Part shown: one piece after another, positions 1 through 8,888 of the stretch
Layout: each line of letters begins with the position of its first letter
Numbering within the stretch: the stretch's first letter is position 1
NCBI RefSeq assembly: GCF_946902915.1
Contig: NZ_CAMPPY010000004.1
Location: forward strand, 148,722-212,721
DNA: 64,000 bases
Direction: 5' to 3'
Source: Streptococcus sp. Marseille-Q5986
Lineage (GTDB): Bacteria; Bacillota; Bacilli; Lactobacillales; Streptococcaceae
Position numbers and translations under genes: made by a program
The notes under the pieces: model-generated
The model's input: the letters and a program-made list of their open reading frames with translations, nothing else
Told to the model about the DNA's origin: nothing
Database searches by the model: none

Positions 1-1
1 G

Positions 2-445
2 GCCGTTCTGACAGATGAAATCGTTGATGGCGATGTAGTCGTTGTTCGTTTCGTTGGGCCTAAGGGTGGTCCTGGTATGCCTGAGATGCTGTCACTTTCA
101 TCGATGATCGTTGGTAAAGGTCAAGGAGACAAGGTTGCCCTCTTGACGGATGGCCGTTTCTCTGGTGGTACTTATGGTCTGGTTGTTGGACATATCGCTC
201 CTGAAGCTCAGGATGGTGGACCGATTGCCTACCTCCGTACAGGCGATATCGTTACGGTTGACCAAGATACCAAAGAAATTTCCATGGCAGTATCCGAAGA
301 AGAACTTGAAAAACGCAAGGCAGAAACAACCTTGCCACCACTTTATAGCCGTGGTGTCCTCGGTAAATACGCCCACATCGTATCATCTGCTTCACGCGGA
401 GCCGTGACAGACTTCTGGAATATGGACAAGTCAGGTAAAAAATAA
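2..445 (+). CDS. ilvD: Dihydroxy-acid dehydratase, C-terminal part (cut by window edge)
   Basis: This is the last 147 codons of dihydroxy-acid dehydratase, the Fe-S enzyme that dehydrates dihydroxy acids to 2-keto acids in valine, leucine and isoleucine synthesis. The frame is open from the first bases, so the gene starts outside the window. Visible family signatures are [11 protein letters not shown] and the downstream segment [12 protein letters not shown]. An ATG at 77 is internal and not a start. A strong terminator hairpin follows the stop codon. Confidence 0.95.
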
Positions 446-452
446 ACTTAAA

Positions 453-483
453 AAGCAAGCCAATCTCGGCTTGCTTCTTTTCA
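453..483 (+). terminator. Rho-independent terminator after ilvD
   Basis: The inverted repeat AAGCAAGCC / GGCTTGCTT with a 6-nt loop is followed by a short T-rich run, 8 bp after the ilvD stop codon. Confidence 0.85.
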
Positions 484-505
484 TCTCCAAAAGTAATTTG
501 CCTGC

Positions 506-649
506 TTATACTCAATAAAAATCGAAGAGCAAACTAGAAAGCTAGGCGCAGGTTGCTCAAAACACTGTTTTGAGGTTGTGGATAGAACTGACGAAGTCAG
601 TAACCGTACTACGACAAGCCGACGCTGACGTGGTTTGAAGAGTATTAAC
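506..649 (-). repeat. BOX element (boxA-boxB-boxC), reverse orientation
   Basis: The top strand around 609-631 closely matches the BOX-A1R primer consensus used for pneumococcal typing, here as CTACGACAAGCCGACGCTGA. The segment near 560-600 (AACTGACGAAGTCAGT) is boxB-like, and 506-575, with AAACACTGTTTTGAGG and GCAAACTAG, is boxC-like. BoxA therefore lies at the right end, on the minus strand. Compared with the second BOX in this window it lacks a short ATTTTCGA-containing stretch of boxA. The right edge supplies the stop codon of the neighbouring MIP18-like gene. Confidence 0.85.
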
Positions 650-986
650 GAGGTGGCAGTCCAAGGGCAATTCGGCCGTAGCGACTGATTCGTGTGATTT
701 TCCAAGCAGGCGACCAGGTAACTTCAACCTTGACATCTTCGATACCCTCGATTTGTTTCAGACCTGCGACGATTTCGATAGGCAGGCTTTCGGCGCAATC
801 ACAGGCAGTATCGGTGAAGGTCATGACAATCTTGCAGAGACCCGTATCATCCAGATTGACTTCATAAATCAATCCTAGATTGTACACATCCAATTCCACA
901 TCTGTATCAAAAACCTTCGCTAGTTTTTCGATAATTTGGTCTTGTAAGGCCAAAGCACGGTCATTGATTTTGATATCGTCTCTCAT
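645..986 (-). CDS. MIP18/PaaD-like (DUF59) metal-sulfur cluster assembly factor
   Basis: A 113-residue protein of the MIP18/SufT-like DUF59 family, cytosolic and associated with maturation of Fe-S proteins. The family-typical segments are DVYNLGLIYEV (about residues 34-44), the FTDTACDCAESLP motif with the conserved cysteines (about 57-69), and a C-terminal VKVEVTWSPAW strand. The length is usual for the family. It stands alone, convergent with ilvD, and the two Fe-S-related genes are separated only by a BOX repeat. Its TAA stop is at the very edge of that repeat. The assignment to Fe-S assembly is by family; the client protein cannot be told from sequence. Confidence 0.85.
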   Translation of the reverse strand: MRDDIKINDRALALQDQIIEKLAKVFDTDVELDVYNLGLIYEVNLDDTGLCKIVMTFTDTACDCAESLPIEIVAGLKQIEGIEDVKVEVTWSPAWKITRISRYGRIALGLPPR

Positions 987-1112
987 AGCAGTCCCTCCAC
1001 CTGATAAATATCCTCTATTTTCTCATAATTCTGACAATTTAGCAAGTTTTTGATGAATTTCTGAAAAGACTCTTTCGAGATTTTCTTCTCTTACTGTTTT
1101 AATCCCTCTATT

Positions 1113-1123
1113 TATGGTAAAAT
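1113..1123 (+). promoter_or_regulatory. Extended -10 promoter of hisS
   Basis: TATGGTAAAAT lies 30 bp before the hisS start. It is an extended -10 (TG-N-TAAAAT) without a good -35. The same block (TTTATGGTAAAAT) occurs upstream of aspS and, slightly changed, upstream of rsmH and mscS. Confidence 0.7.
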
Positions 1124-1152
1124 GAGACTATTAAGTTTAAAGAGGATTCCCT

Positions 1153-2442
1153 ATGAAATTACAAAAACCAAAAGGAACGCAGGATATCTTGCCTGCTGAG
1201 TCTGCTAAGTGGCAGTACGTTGAGGGCTTTGCTCGTGAAATTTTCAAGCGCTATAACTACGCAGAAGTGCGCACGCCTATTTTTGAGCATTACGAGGTTA
1301 TCAGTCGCTCTGTCGGGGACACAACCGATATCGTAACCAAGGAAATGTATGATTTCTATGATAAGGGTGACCGCCATATTACCCTCCGTCCAGAAGGAAC
1401 TGCGCCAGTTGTTCGTTCCTATGTGGAAAATAAACTCTTTGCCCCAGAAGTGCAAAAGCCAAGTAAATTCTACTACATGGGACCTATGTTTCGTTATGAG
1501 CGTCCACAGGCAGGGCGCTTGCGCCAGTTCCACCAGATTGGTGTTGAGTGTTTTGGCTCTAGCAATCCAGCGACCGATGTGGAAACAATCGCTATGGCAG
1601 CCCATTTCTTGAAAGAAATAGGTATCCAAGGTGTCAAATTGTACCTCAACACTCTTGGAAATCCTGAGAGCCGTGCAGCCTACCGTCAGGCCTTAATTGA
1701 CTATTTGACACCACTCAAGGAGACTTTGTCTAAGGATAGCCAACGTCGTTTAGAGGAAAATCCTCTTCGTGTCTTGGACTCTAAGGAAAAAGAAGATAAG
1801 GTGGCTGTAGAGAATGCACCTTCTATCTTGGACTTCCTTGATGAAGAAAGCCAAGCTCATTTTGATGCTGTGCGTCAGATGTTGGAAAATCTTGGAGTAG
1901 ACTATATCATCGATACTAATATGGTGCGTGGTCTGGACTACTACAACCACACCATTTTCGAATTTATCACTGAGATTGAGGGCAATGACTTGACGGTCTG
2001 TGCAGGTGGTCGCTACGATGGACTGGTTTCTTACTTTGGTGGTCCTGAAACTGCTGGATTTGGTTTTGGACTTGGTGTAGAGCGCCTGCTTCTCATTCTT
2101 GAAAAGCAAGGTGTGGTCCTCCCTATCGAAAACACCCTGGATATCTATATCGCAGTCTTGGGTGAAGGAGCAAATGTCAAGGCCTTGGAATTGGTACAAG
2201 CCCTTCGCCAACAAGGGTTCAAAGCAGAGCGTGATTACCTCAACCGTAAACTCAAAGCTCAGTTCAAGTCAGCCGATGTCTTTGCGGCTAAGACCCTCAT
2301 CACGCTAGGAGAGAGCGAAGTCGAAAGCGGACAAGTGACGGTTAAGAACAACCAAACACGAGAAGAAGTGCAAGTGTCCCTTGAGACCATCAGCCAAAAC
2401 TTCTCAGAAATCTTTGAAAAATTAGGCTTTTATACTCAATGA
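1153..2442 (+). CDS. hisS: Histidyl-tRNA synthetase
   Basis: Class II histidyl-tRNA synthetase, 429 residues, charging tRNA-His in the cytosol. The N-terminal [14 protein letters not shown] is family-typical. Motif 2 is visible around [16 protein letters not shown] (about residues 113-128), the histidine-A loops are visible as [12 protein letters not shown] (about 259-270) and GGRYDGLV, and motif 3 as [13 protein letters not shown]. The C-terminal anticodon-binding domain follows ([11 protein letters not shown] onward). The start is supported by AAAGAGGA 7 bp upstream. The last three codons and the stop come from a BOX repeat. Confidence 0.97.
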   Translation: MKLQKPKGTQDILPAESAKWQYVEGFAREIFKRYNYAEVRTPIFEHYEVISRSVGDTTDIVTKEMYDFYDKGDRHITLRPEGTAPVVRSYVENKLFAPEVQKPSKFYYMGPMFRYERPQAGRLRQFHQIGVECFGSSNPATDVETIAMAAHFLKEIGIQGVKLYLNTLGNPESRAAYRQALIDYLTPLKETLSKDSQRRLEENPLRVLDSKEKEDKVAVENAPSILDFLDEESQAHFDAVRQMLENLGVDYIIDTNMVRGLDYYNHTIFEFITEIEGNDLTVCAGGRYDGLVSYFGGPETAGFGFGLGVERLLLILEKQGVVLPIENTLDIYIAVLGEGANVKALELVQALRQQGFKAERDYLNRKLKAQFKSADVFAAKTLITLGESEVESGQVTVKNNQTREEVQVSLETISQNFSEIFEKLGFYTQ

Positions 2443-2537
2443 AAATCAAAAAGCAAACTAGGAAGCTAGCTGCAGGCTGTACTTGAGTACGGCAAGGTGA
2501 AGCGGACGTGGTTTGAAGAGATTTTCGAAGAGTATTA
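2431..2537 (-). repeat. BOX element (boxA-boxC, no boxB)
   Basis: The left part (TATACTCAATGAAAATCAAA, then GCAAACTAGGAAGCTAG) is boxC-like. The right part (TACGGCAAGG, GACGTGGTTTGAAGAG, ATTTTCGAAGAGTAT) is boxA. There is no boxB module. It overlaps the last 12 bases of hisS, so the TGA stop of hisS is boxC sequence. Confidence 0.85.
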
Positions 2538-2551
2538 ATGATAGATAAACT

Positions 2552-2580
2552 GGTCAGGAATTTATTCCTGACCTTTTTCT
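2552..2580 (+). terminator. Terminator after hisS
   Basis: A 10-bp perfect stem GGTCAGGAAT / ATTCCTGACC with a 2-nt loop is followed by TTTTT. It lies just beyond the BOX element. Confidence 0.85.
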
Positions 2581-2605
2581 TTTTCAAAATGACAAAAATC
2601 ATAAA

Positions 2606-2651
2606 CTTTTTGACAAATATGTTTGTCAAAAAGAAAAAGATGTGTTACAAT
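2606..2651 (+). promoter_or_regulatory. Promoter with overlapping 12-bp palindromic operator
   Basis: TTGTCA (2623-2628), a 17-bp spacer and TACAAT (2646-2651) form a good sigma-A promoter for the following small operon. A 12-bp perfect inverted repeat, CTTTTTGACAAA (2606-2617) and TTTGTCAAAAAG (2622-2633) around a 4-nt centre, covers the -35. The natural ligand would be the XRE-type regulator encoded third-nearest downstream (2997-3212), giving autorepression. That link is inference. Confidence 0.75.
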
Positions 2652-2682
2652 GTAAGCAAGTTAAGAAATAGGAGGGAGCCAC

Positions 2683-2995
2683 ATGTGGGTATGGATTTTG
2701 TTTCCTTTTCTCGTCTTGATTTATATGAGTCAATCTAAGAAAATCAAGCGGTTAGAGAAGAGGTTAAAGGTAATCGAAAGAAAAGAGAAAGGAAATATAG
2801 AAATGTCAAGAATTTTAAAAGAATTGATTGGGAAAAACCAACAATCGTTGGACAATTATTTGGCACAGACAACTGGGAAGTTGTGGATGTTGATGAGGAG
2901 TGGGACAAGCTACGTCGTGTTGATAAAAAGGGCAAAGAAAAATTCAAGTTGCAATGTATTGAGGATATCCAAACCGTTGAATTTGACGGAGAGTA
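2683..2995 (+). pseudogene. Small membrane-anchored hypothetical protein, frameshifted
   Basis: The reading frame starts with a hydrophobic helix (WVWILFPFLVLIYM) and a lysine/arginine-rich segment, with GGAGG 8 bp upstream. The frame is lost in an A5 run at 2833-2837. Before it the protein reads KELIGK. In the -1 frame after it comes a well-behaved acidic segment (VGQLFGTDNWEVVDVDEEWD...IEDIQTVEFDGE) that stops at 2993-2995, just before the next gene. The continuing zero frame gives low-complexity nonsense. One missing A would explain this. I believe intact homologues of about 105 residues exist in relatives. Function unknown. Confidence 0.6.
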
Positions 2996-3005
2996 GGTGT
3001 GTAAC

Positions 3006-3212
3006 ATGCAACTAAAAAATCGTCTAAAAGAGCTTCGGGCTCGCGATGACCTCAATCAAACCGAACTGGCCAAGTTAGCAGGGGTTTCCAGACAGACCAT
3101 CAGTCTATTAGAACGAGACGAATACACCCCGTCCATTGTGATCGCCTTGAAAATATCTCAGATTTTCAACGAAACAGTCGAATCGGTATTTCGCTTGGAG
3201 GAGGACGAGTGA
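3006..3212 (+). CDS. XRE-family transcriptional regulator, YozG/YvaO-like (short)
   Basis: A single-domain Cro/CI-type helix-turn-helix protein of 68-71 residues (two in-frame ATGs, at 3000s and 2997; the segment from MQLKNRLKELRARDDLNQTE is what resembles the family). The HTH is visible as QTELAKLAGVSRQTISLLERDEYTPS. Such proteins typically repress an operon with small membrane proteins. The stop overlaps the next ATG (GTGATGA). It is the likely ligand of the palindrome over the upstream promoter. Start not settled. Confidence 0.85.
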   Translation: MQLKNRLKELRARDDLNQTELAKLAGVSRQTISLLERDEYTPSIVIALKISQIFNETVESVFRLEEDE

Positions 3213-3409
3213 TGAACAAGTATAAAGTGATCTATTATGTAGTTGCCATAGCTTTATTAGTCAGCGTATTTCTACTGATTGGGATGGACTTAGGCTGGTT
3301 TAATCCTTATCAAAGTGACCAATTTATTTGGGTCTACTTTGCTCTCATCCCAGTAATTGACTGGCTTGAAAAGAAATCCAAAAACCTAGCAAGTGAAAAA
3401 GGAGAATGA
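3209..3409 (+). CDS. Small membrane protein (66 aa)
   Basis: It has two predicted membrane segments (YYVVAIALLVSVFLLIGMDLGW, then FIWVYFALIPVIDWL) and a basic C-terminus. The start overlaps the stop of the XRE gene and its own stop overlaps the next start, so it is translated in a coupled operon. Similar small proteins accompany XRE/DUF3169 modules. No function can be assigned. Confidence 0.75.
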   Translation: MMNKYKVIYYVVAIALLVSVFLLIGMDLGWFNPYQSDQFIWVYFALIPVIDWLEKKSKNLASEKGE

Positions 3410-4146
3410 ATATGAAAAAGAAACGTGGATTGTTATTTTTGATGCCTGTTGTCTTGGGAGCTTTCTGGGGCATGTTTGTAGGGATGTTTAAGGCACGTGC
3501 TGAATCCCACGCAATTATTTTAGATGTAAAAGTATTGATACCATGGATATCAGCTATTTGTTTAGTGTTAGGTTTCATTAGCATTCTTTTGACATTCAAT
3601 TTCTTAAAGAAAAGCAGAAAATTTCACTCTTTGTATCAAGAGGAAATGGATGATAATCTGAATGAAAGCTATTATGTGCAAATGTATCGTAATCTTGAGT
3701 TTGGAACCATTGCATTTAATATTACAGGTGTAGCGATTTTATTGTCTCTCTTCATTTCAGGAAGTGAAGTAATGATACTAAATGTAAGTCATCTAACCTT
3801 ATCTCTTTCTTTTTTGACATTAGTGATGATTTTCAGTGCTCAAAAATATCTATATAAAACCATTGGAATCGTTCGTCAGTTTGATTTGGCATTTTTCTCT
3901 ACACCAAAGGATGTCTTAGAGTACGTAAATTCTTATGATGAAGGGGAGCGTCAGGCTAATTTGGAACAGAGTTTTCGAATTTTATTCCAATTAAATCAGT
4001 ATGTCTTGCCAGGTCTCTACTTTCTGATTGATATCTTTTCTTTATTGACAGGAGAGATTCAGTTACTAGCTTTCTTGCTTGTCGGAGCTATCCATGTTTA
4101 TATCAATGTGATGCAGTTACCCATGGTAAAACGTTATTTTAAATAA
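3406..4146 (+). CDS. DUF3169-family membrane protein
   Basis: A 246-residue integral membrane protein with about six hydrophobic segments (LLFLMPVVLGAFWGMFVG; VLIPWISAICLVLGFISILLT; FGTIAFNITGVAILLSLFI; LTLSLSFLTLVMIF; two near the C-terminus). The layout resembles DUF3169 proteins, which in Firmicutes follow an XRE regulator and a small membrane protein, as here. ATG at 3406 overlaps the previous stop; GGAG lies 9 bp before. Role unknown. Confidence 0.7.
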   Translation: MNMKKKRGLLFLMPVVLGAFWGMFVGMFKARAESHAIILDVKVLIPWISAICLVLGFISILLTFNFLKKSRKFHSLYQEEMDDNLNESYYVQMYRNLEFGTIAFNITGVAILLSLFISGSEVMILNVSHLTLSLSFLTLVMIFSAQKYLYKTIGIVRQFDLAFFSTPKDVLEYVNSYDEGERQANLEQSFRILFQLNQYVLPGLYFLIDIFSLLTGEIQLLAFLLVGAIHVYINVMQLPMVKRYFK

Positions 4147-4157
4147 AGGAGTTATCT

Positions 4158-4799
4158 ATGAAACTACTTAAAAACCTTGGCTGGTTTTTTCTAGCTGTTC
4201 TATCCTTTTTCTTTGGCTATGGTATGGTTCAGAGTATGGCGCTGTCAGCTCTTGGACTAGGGGCTTCGATCTTTGGAGTTTTGCCACTCTATATCGCCCT
4301 GTCAGGGGTCTATGTTTATGGAGTTTACAGATGGTATCAGACAGAAAAGGTTAGCATGCAGACAACGGCTTTTAATCGTTATATTTGGTTGCCAACCCTG
4401 GTTTTGCTAGTGGCGATTACAGCCCAGTTCTTTTTACCAGATGATCCATCGGTCAATCAACAAATTGTATCTCAACTGACAATCGCTCAGCCTGTCTTTG
4501 GTTTCTTTATGGTAGTGGTCTTTGCTCCTCTGACGGAAGAATTCATCTTTAGAGGAATGCTGGCGCGTTATCTCTTTCCTAAACAGAACAACAGCAAACA
4601 GACAGCTCTATTTCTCCTCGTATCAAGTGTGCTTTTTGCCTTGATTCATTTTCCAGGGACTTTGCAACAGTTTTTAGTCTATGTTAGTCTGGGATTGAGT
4701 TTGGGTCTGGCTTATGTGAGCCGAAAAGGTCTTCTTTACAGCATTTCTCTCCACGCTTTGAATAATTTAATCGGCTTTTTGATGATACTCATGCTATAA
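4158..4799 (+). CDS. CPBP-family intramembrane glutamic metalloprotease
   Basis: A 213-residue membrane protein of the CAAX/CPBP (Abi) family. Catalytic signatures are visible: the glutamate pair in FAPLTEEFIFRGML (about residues 121-134), the histidine in ALIHFPG (about 157-163), and a final SLHALNNL. There are about six membrane helices. Family members process peptides or act in bacteriocin self-immunity; the substrate here is unknown. RBS AAGGAG lies 8 bp before ATG. It follows the DUF3169 gene by 11 bp and is probably in the same operon. Confidence 0.88.
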   Translation: MKLLKNLGWFFLAVLSFFFGYGMVQSMALSALGLGASIFGVLPLYIALSGVYVYGVYRWYQTEKVSMQTTAFNRYIWLPTLVLLVAITAQFFLPDDPSVNQQIVSQLTIAQPVFGFFMVVVFAPLTEEFIFRGMLARYLFPKQNNSKQTALFLLVSSVLFALIHFPGTLQQFLVYVSLGLSLGLAYVSRKGLLYSISLHALNNLIGFLMILML

Positions 4800-4816
4800 T
4801 AGAGTCAGGAGGTCAC

Positions 4817-5035
4817 ATGAAACGAGTAATTTTATTAGCAGTGATACAGGCGGTCGTTCTCTTCTTTATTATTGGGGCACTTGCCTATGCCTTTAAAGGC
4901 GATTTCTTTTACAACTATCTAGCAGTCGTTTTTGCCCCTATTGCAGGTGTCTTGCGTTTTGCTTCGGCTTATGCGACGGAGATTGTTCTACCTAAAAAGG
5001 CAGCTGAGATTGCTGAAAAGCGTAAAAAAGGTTAA
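4817..5035 (+). CDS. Small membrane protein (72 aa)
   Basis: It has an N-terminal membrane helix (VILLAVIQAVVLFFIIGALAYAF), a second weaker helix (YLAVVFAPIAGVLRFASAYA) and a lysine-rich tail. AGGAGG lies 6 bp upstream. It is the last gene of the operon, followed by a strong terminator. I do not recognise a family. Confidence 0.75.
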   Translation: MKRVILLAVIQAVVLFFIIGALAYAFKGDFFYNYLAVVFAPIAGVLRFASAYATEIVLPKKAAEIAEKRKKG

Positions 5036-5050
5036 AAATCATATTTAGGG

Positions 5051-5081
5051 AATCCGATGACGTTTTCATCGGATTTTTTGC
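5051..5081 (+). terminator. Terminator ending the XRE/CPBP operon
   Basis: A perfect 10-bp stem AATCCGATGA / TCATCGGATT is followed by a T run. Confidence 0.85.
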
Positions 5082-5147
5082 CTGTTCGTTTTGATTTCTA
5101 AAGACAATTAAACTTTTCTGCTGATTTTCATGAAGTGCCTGCGCTTT

Positions 5148-5158
5148 TATGGTAAAAT
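5148..5158 (+). promoter_or_regulatory. Extended -10 promoter of aspS
   Basis: TATGGTAAAAT lies 28 bp before the aspS ATG, in the same arrangement as for hisS. Confidence 0.7.
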
Positions 5159-5186
5159 AGTAACAGAATAAAAGAGGAGAGAAAAC

Positions 5187-6950
5187 ATGAAACGTAGTAT
5201 GTATGCTGGTCGTGTTCGTGAGAAACACATCGGACAAGAAATGACCTTGAAAGGATGGGTTGGCCGTCGTCGTGACTTGGGTGGTTTGATCTTTATTGAC
5301 CTTCGTGACCGTGAAGGGATCATGCAGTTGGTTATTAACCCTGAAAAAGTCTCTGCAGAGGTTATGGTAACAGCTGAAAGCCTTCGTAGCGAATTTGTTA
5401 TCGAGGTGACTGGTCAAGTCGTTGCGCGTGAGCAAGCTAATGATAAGTTGCCAACTGGCGCGGTTGAGTTGAACGTGGCAGCTTTGACGGTGCTTAATAC
5501 AGCTAAAACAACGCCTTTTGAGATTAAGGATGGTATTGAGGCCAATGACGATACACGTTTGCGTTACCGTTACCTTGACCTTCGTCGTCCAGAAATGTTG
5601 GAAAATCTTAAACTTCGTGCTAAGGTGACTCACTCTATCCGTAATTACTTGGATGAGTTGGAATTTATCGACGTGGAGACGCCATTCCTTTCTAAGTCAA
5701 CGCCAGAAGGGGCGCGTGACTATTTGGTGCCATCTCGTGTCAATAAGGGGCATTTCTATGCTCTTCCTCAAAGTCCACAAATCACGAAACAACTCTTGAT
5801 GAATGCTGGTTTTGACCGTTATTATCAAATCGTTAAATGTTTCCGTGACGAGGACTTGCGTGGTGACCGTCAGCCTGAGTTTACCCAGGTCGATTTGGAA
5901 ACATCTTTCCTTACTGAGCAAGAAATCCAAGATATCACAGAAGGCTTGATTGTGCGCGTGATGAAAGAAACCAAAGGCATCGACGTGACACTTCCATTCC
6001 CTCGTATGAAGTATGACGATGCTATGGCTCTTTACGGTTCTGATAAGCCTGATACGCGCTTTGACATGTTGCTTCAGGACTTGACAGAAGTGGTCAAGGG
6101 TGTTGATTTCAAAGTCTTCTCAGAAGCACCTGCTGTGAAAGCCATTGTGGTTAAAGGAGTTGCGGACAACTATTCACGTAAAGATATCGACAAGATGACG
6201 GAAGTAGCCAAACAATACGGTGCCAAAGGTCTTGCTTGGGTCAAGGTTGCGGATGGAGAATTAAACGGACCAGTTGCCAAGTTCTTGACTGGCATTCAAG
6301 CAGACTTGACAACAGCGCTTGCTCTTGAAGATAAGGACTTGGTTCTCTTTGTGGCGGATACGCTTGAAGTGGCGAATGCAACACTAGGCGCCCTTCGTGG
6401 ACGTATTGCTAAAGAGCTTGGGCTGATTGATAACGATAAATTCAATTTCCTTTGGGTGGTTGACTGGCCGATGTTTGAATGGTCTGAAGAAGAAGGCCGC
6501 TACATGAGCGCCCACCATCCATTTACCCTTCCACAGGAAGAAACAGCTCACGAATTAGAAGGTGATTTGGCTAAGGTTCGTGCCATTGCCTACGATATCG
6601 TTTTGAACGGTTATGAGCTTGGTGGTGGTAGCCTTCGTATCAACCAAAAAGACCTTCAAGAACGCATGTTTAAGGCTCTTGGTTTCTCAGCTGAAGAAAC
6701 AAATGACCAGTTTGGCTTCCTTCTTGAAGCCATGGACTATGGTTTCCCACCACACGGTGGCTTGGCTATCGGTCTTGACCGTTTTGTCATGTTGCTTGCA
6801 GGAGAAGAAAATATCCGTGAAGTCATTGCCTTTCCTAAGAACAACAAGGCAACTGACCCAATGACACAAGCTCCATCAACAGTCGCTCTCAAACAACTAG
6901 AGGAACTCAGCTTACAAGTAGAAGAAGATGAAACAAGCAAAACGAATTAA
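5187..6950 (+). CDS. aspS: Aspartyl-tRNA synthetase
   Basis: Bacterial-type class II AspRS of 587 residues. In order: an N-terminal OB-fold anticodon-binding domain ([31 protein letters not shown]), the catalytic core with the motif 2 region ([16 protein letters not shown], about residues 216-231), the GAD insertion domain typical of bacterial enzymes (about 285-415), and motif 3 ([12 protein letters not shown], about 525-536). Length is as expected. GAGGAG lies 8 bp before the start. The stop overlaps the start of the next gene by 23 bases. Confidence 0.97.
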   Translation: MKRSMYAGRVREKHIGQEMTLKGWVGRRRDLGGLIFIDLRDREGIMQLVINPEKVSAEVMVTAESLRSEFVIEVTGQVVAREQANDKLPTGAVELNVAALTVLNTAKTTPFEIKDGIEANDDTRLRYRYLDLRRPEMLENLKLRAKVTHSIRNYLDELEFIDVETPFLSKSTPEGARDYLVPSRVNKGHFYALPQSPQITKQLLMNAGFDRYYQIVKCFRDEDLRGDRQPEFTQVDLETSFLTEQEIQDITEGLIVRVMKETKGIDVTLPFPRMKYDDAMALYGSDKPDTRFDMLLQDLTEVVKGVDFKVFSEAPAVKAIVVKGVADNYSRKDIDKMTEVAKQYGAKGLAWVKVADGELNGPVAKFLTGIQADLTTALALEDKDLVLFVADTLEVANATLGALRGRIAKELGLIDNDKFNFLWVVDWPMFEWSEEEGRYMSAHHPFTLPQEETAHELEGDLAKVRAIAYDIVLNGYELGGGSLRINQKDLQERMFKALGFSAEETNDQFGFLLEAMDYGFPPHGGLAIGLDRFVMLLAGEENIREVIAFPKNNKATDPMTQAPSTVALKQLEELSLQVEEDETSKTN

Positions 6951-7859
6951 GCGGTGGCGCTATTATCTGCGCCGCTTTGCTTATCAGATAAAAATCTTAC
7001 GAGTTTTACAAAGTATCTCTCGGGAAAAATATGATGAAAAGATTTCGGCCTCTCTGGTCTATGGATTTTTGTCAGCAGTAGCAGTCAATTTCTTTTTCCA
7101 ACCAGGGCATGTTTATTCGAGTGGTGCGACAGGTCTGGCACAGATTATCTCTGCCTTGAGTCATCACTGGTTTGGGTTTCATATTCCGATTTCGCTGACC
7201 TTCTACGCTATTAATTTTCCTTTGATGGTCTTGGCCTGGTATCAGATTGGCCATAAGTTCACTGTCTTTACCTTTATCACGGTGTCCATGAGTTCCTTCT
7301 TTATCCAGTTTATCCCTGTGGCAACCTTGACGGAGGACCCTATTATCAATGCCCTTTTCGGTGGTGTTGTCATGGGCTTGGGGATTGGTTTTGCACTCCG
7401 TAACAATATTTCTAGCGGTGGTACAGATATCGTCAGTCTGACCATTAGAAAGAAGACAGGTAAGAATGTCGGTAGCATTTCTTTCTTGGTAAATGGGATG
7501 ATTATGCTGATAGCAGGTTTGACCTTTACGCCCTCTATTCTATGATTACCATCTTTGTCTCTAGCCGTGTGACAGATGCAGTCTTTACCAAGCAAAAACG
7601 CATGCAGGCTATGATTGTGACCAATCATCCAGACAAGGTAATTGAGAAAATCCATAAAAAATTGCACCGCGGAGCAACCATGATCCACGATGCAGAAGGA
7701 ACCTATAATCATGAGAGAAAAGCAGTCTTGATTACGGTTATCACACGAGCAGAGTTTAATGATTTTAAACACATCATGAAACAGGTCGATCCGGCAGCCT
7801 TTGTCTCTGTATCCGAAAATGTCCACATACTAGGACGATTCGTAGAAACAGACAATTAA
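6928..7859 (+). pseudogene. YitT-family membrane protein (DUF2179), split by a frameshift
   Basis: Two abutting open frames make one YitT-family protein. The first (6928-7545) holds the membrane part (SLVYGFLSAVAVNFFFQPG; PISLTFYAINFPLMVLAWYQIG; the conserved GGVVMGLGIGFALRNNISSGGTDIV) and ends in TFTPSIL. The second (7542-7859) begins MITIFVSSRVTDAVF and carries the cytosolic DUF2179 domain. The family normally continues from AGLTF through a further helix straight into this segment, so a small deletion that is not a multiple of three, at about 7531, is likely. The halves overlap as ATGA, so coupled translation of two pieces is possible. Confidence 0.8.
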
Positions 7860-7867
7860 TAATACTC

Positions 7868-7900
7868 AAAAGACCAGCCTTGGGGCTGGTCTTTATTTTT
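7868..7900. terminator. Bidirectional terminator between yitT and malR
   Basis: AAAGACCAGCC / GGCTGGTCTTT with a 4-nt loop has T runs on both strands. It serves the two convergent genes and overlaps the malR stop codon. Confidence 0.85.
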
Positions 7901-8879
7901 CGATAATTTTGTGTCCAATCAACTGGCGGTAACAAATCTGTTTATTGTTTTTAGCATCGTTGATGATCTGGAGAATGGTTTCAAAGGAAACGCGCCCAAG
8001 TTCCAGGATATTGATATCCACATAAGCTACAAGGTCAAGTCGAGGATTGATAGAGTCGAAACTCAAGACAGGAACCTTTAGCTGATGCTTACTGATGTAG
8101 TCACAAACTCCTTCGGCTAGGAGACTATCGGTTGTGATAATGGCATCAATTTGTGGATCGTGCTTGAATAATCGCTTGCTAAATTTATAGCCCTTTTCTT
8201 CCAGAAATTCGTCTGCAAAGTAGATGCGATTGTTGTCAGTGGTAAGTTTGTAATGTTTAAGAGCCTGTTCATAGCCTGTTAAACGGTCTTTGGTCACGAA
8301 GAGCTTTTTGCTTCCTCCGATAAAGGCAATGCGTTTGCAGCCTTTTTTGATGAAATATTCAGTCGCATCAAAGCCGGCTTGAACATTATCGTTGTCGACA
8401 AGGGGGATGAAAGGTGAAGTGGATTTTCCGAGAATGAGGAAAGGGAACTGCTCATCTGCTACTAACTTAACCAAAGGGTCCTCTTCTTGGGCGTAGAGAA
8501 AAATCAAACCATCTACACGCTTACCAAAGACCATCTGGGAAATAGCCTTGAGCCGTTCTTTTGCATCTTTCCCCGTTGCAATCTGAATAGCATAGTGGTT
8601 CTCAGATGCCACTTGGGCGATCCCCCGTAGGACAGATGGGAAGAAGGGATTTTGGTAAAAGGCATCTGAGTCGTCAGGGAGCACTAGGCCGATAACTTGA
8701 GTATAGCTACTTACCAAGCTACGAGCATTGAGATTGGGATGGTAGTTGAGCTCCTTCATCGCCTTGCGAACTCGTTTTTTGGTTTCATCACTAATCGTTG
8801 ATTTGTTTTGAATGACGCGGGTAACAGTTGAAGGTGAGACCCCTGCTGCCTTGGCCACGTCTTTAATCGTAACGGGCAT
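7893..8879 (-). CDS. malR: Maltose operon repressor, LacI family
   Basis: A 328-residue LacI/GalR-type regulator. The N-terminal HTH is MPVTIKDVAKAAGVSPSTVTRVI, the hinge helix lies around MKELNYHPNLNARSLVS, and a periplasmic-binding-like effector domain follows (IGLVLPDD, GLIFLYAQ, AFIGGSKK, ITTDSLLAEG). In pneumococci MalR represses the divergent mal promoters and is released by maltodextrins. It is last in the malC-malD-malA-malR run, 9 bp after malA, with GGAG before the ATG. Its likely operator is the perfect palindrome in front of malM. Confidence 0.93.
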   Translation of the reverse strand: MPVTIKDVAKAAGVSPSTVTRVIQNKSTISDETKKRVRKAMKELNYHPNLNARSLVSSYTQVIGLVLPDDSDAFYQNPFFPSVLRGIAQVASENHYAIQIATGKDAKERLKAISQMVFGKRVDGLIFLYAQEEDPLVKLVADEQFPFLILGKSTSPFIPLVDNDNVQAGFDATEYFIKKGCKRIAFIGGSKKLFVTKDRLTGYEQALKHYKLTTDNNRIYFADEFLEEKGYKFSKRLFKHDPQIDAIITTDSLLAEGVCDYISKHQLKVPVLSFDSINPRLDLVAYVDINILELGRVSFETILQIINDAKNNKQICYRQLIGHKIIEK

Positions 8880-8888
8880 AAAAATCTC

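Noticed and set aside
1159..1629. Open frames opposite hisS and similar ones opposite aspS, malP, tyrS and pbpX
   Set aside because: They lie entirely within strongly supported genes, lack ribosome binding sites and have no family features.
2683..2995. Programmed -1 frameshift in the small membrane-protein gene
   Set aside because: The G-AAA-AAC context is a poor slippery heptamer (P-site re-pairing fails) and no downstream hairpin is seen; mutation or read error is simpler.
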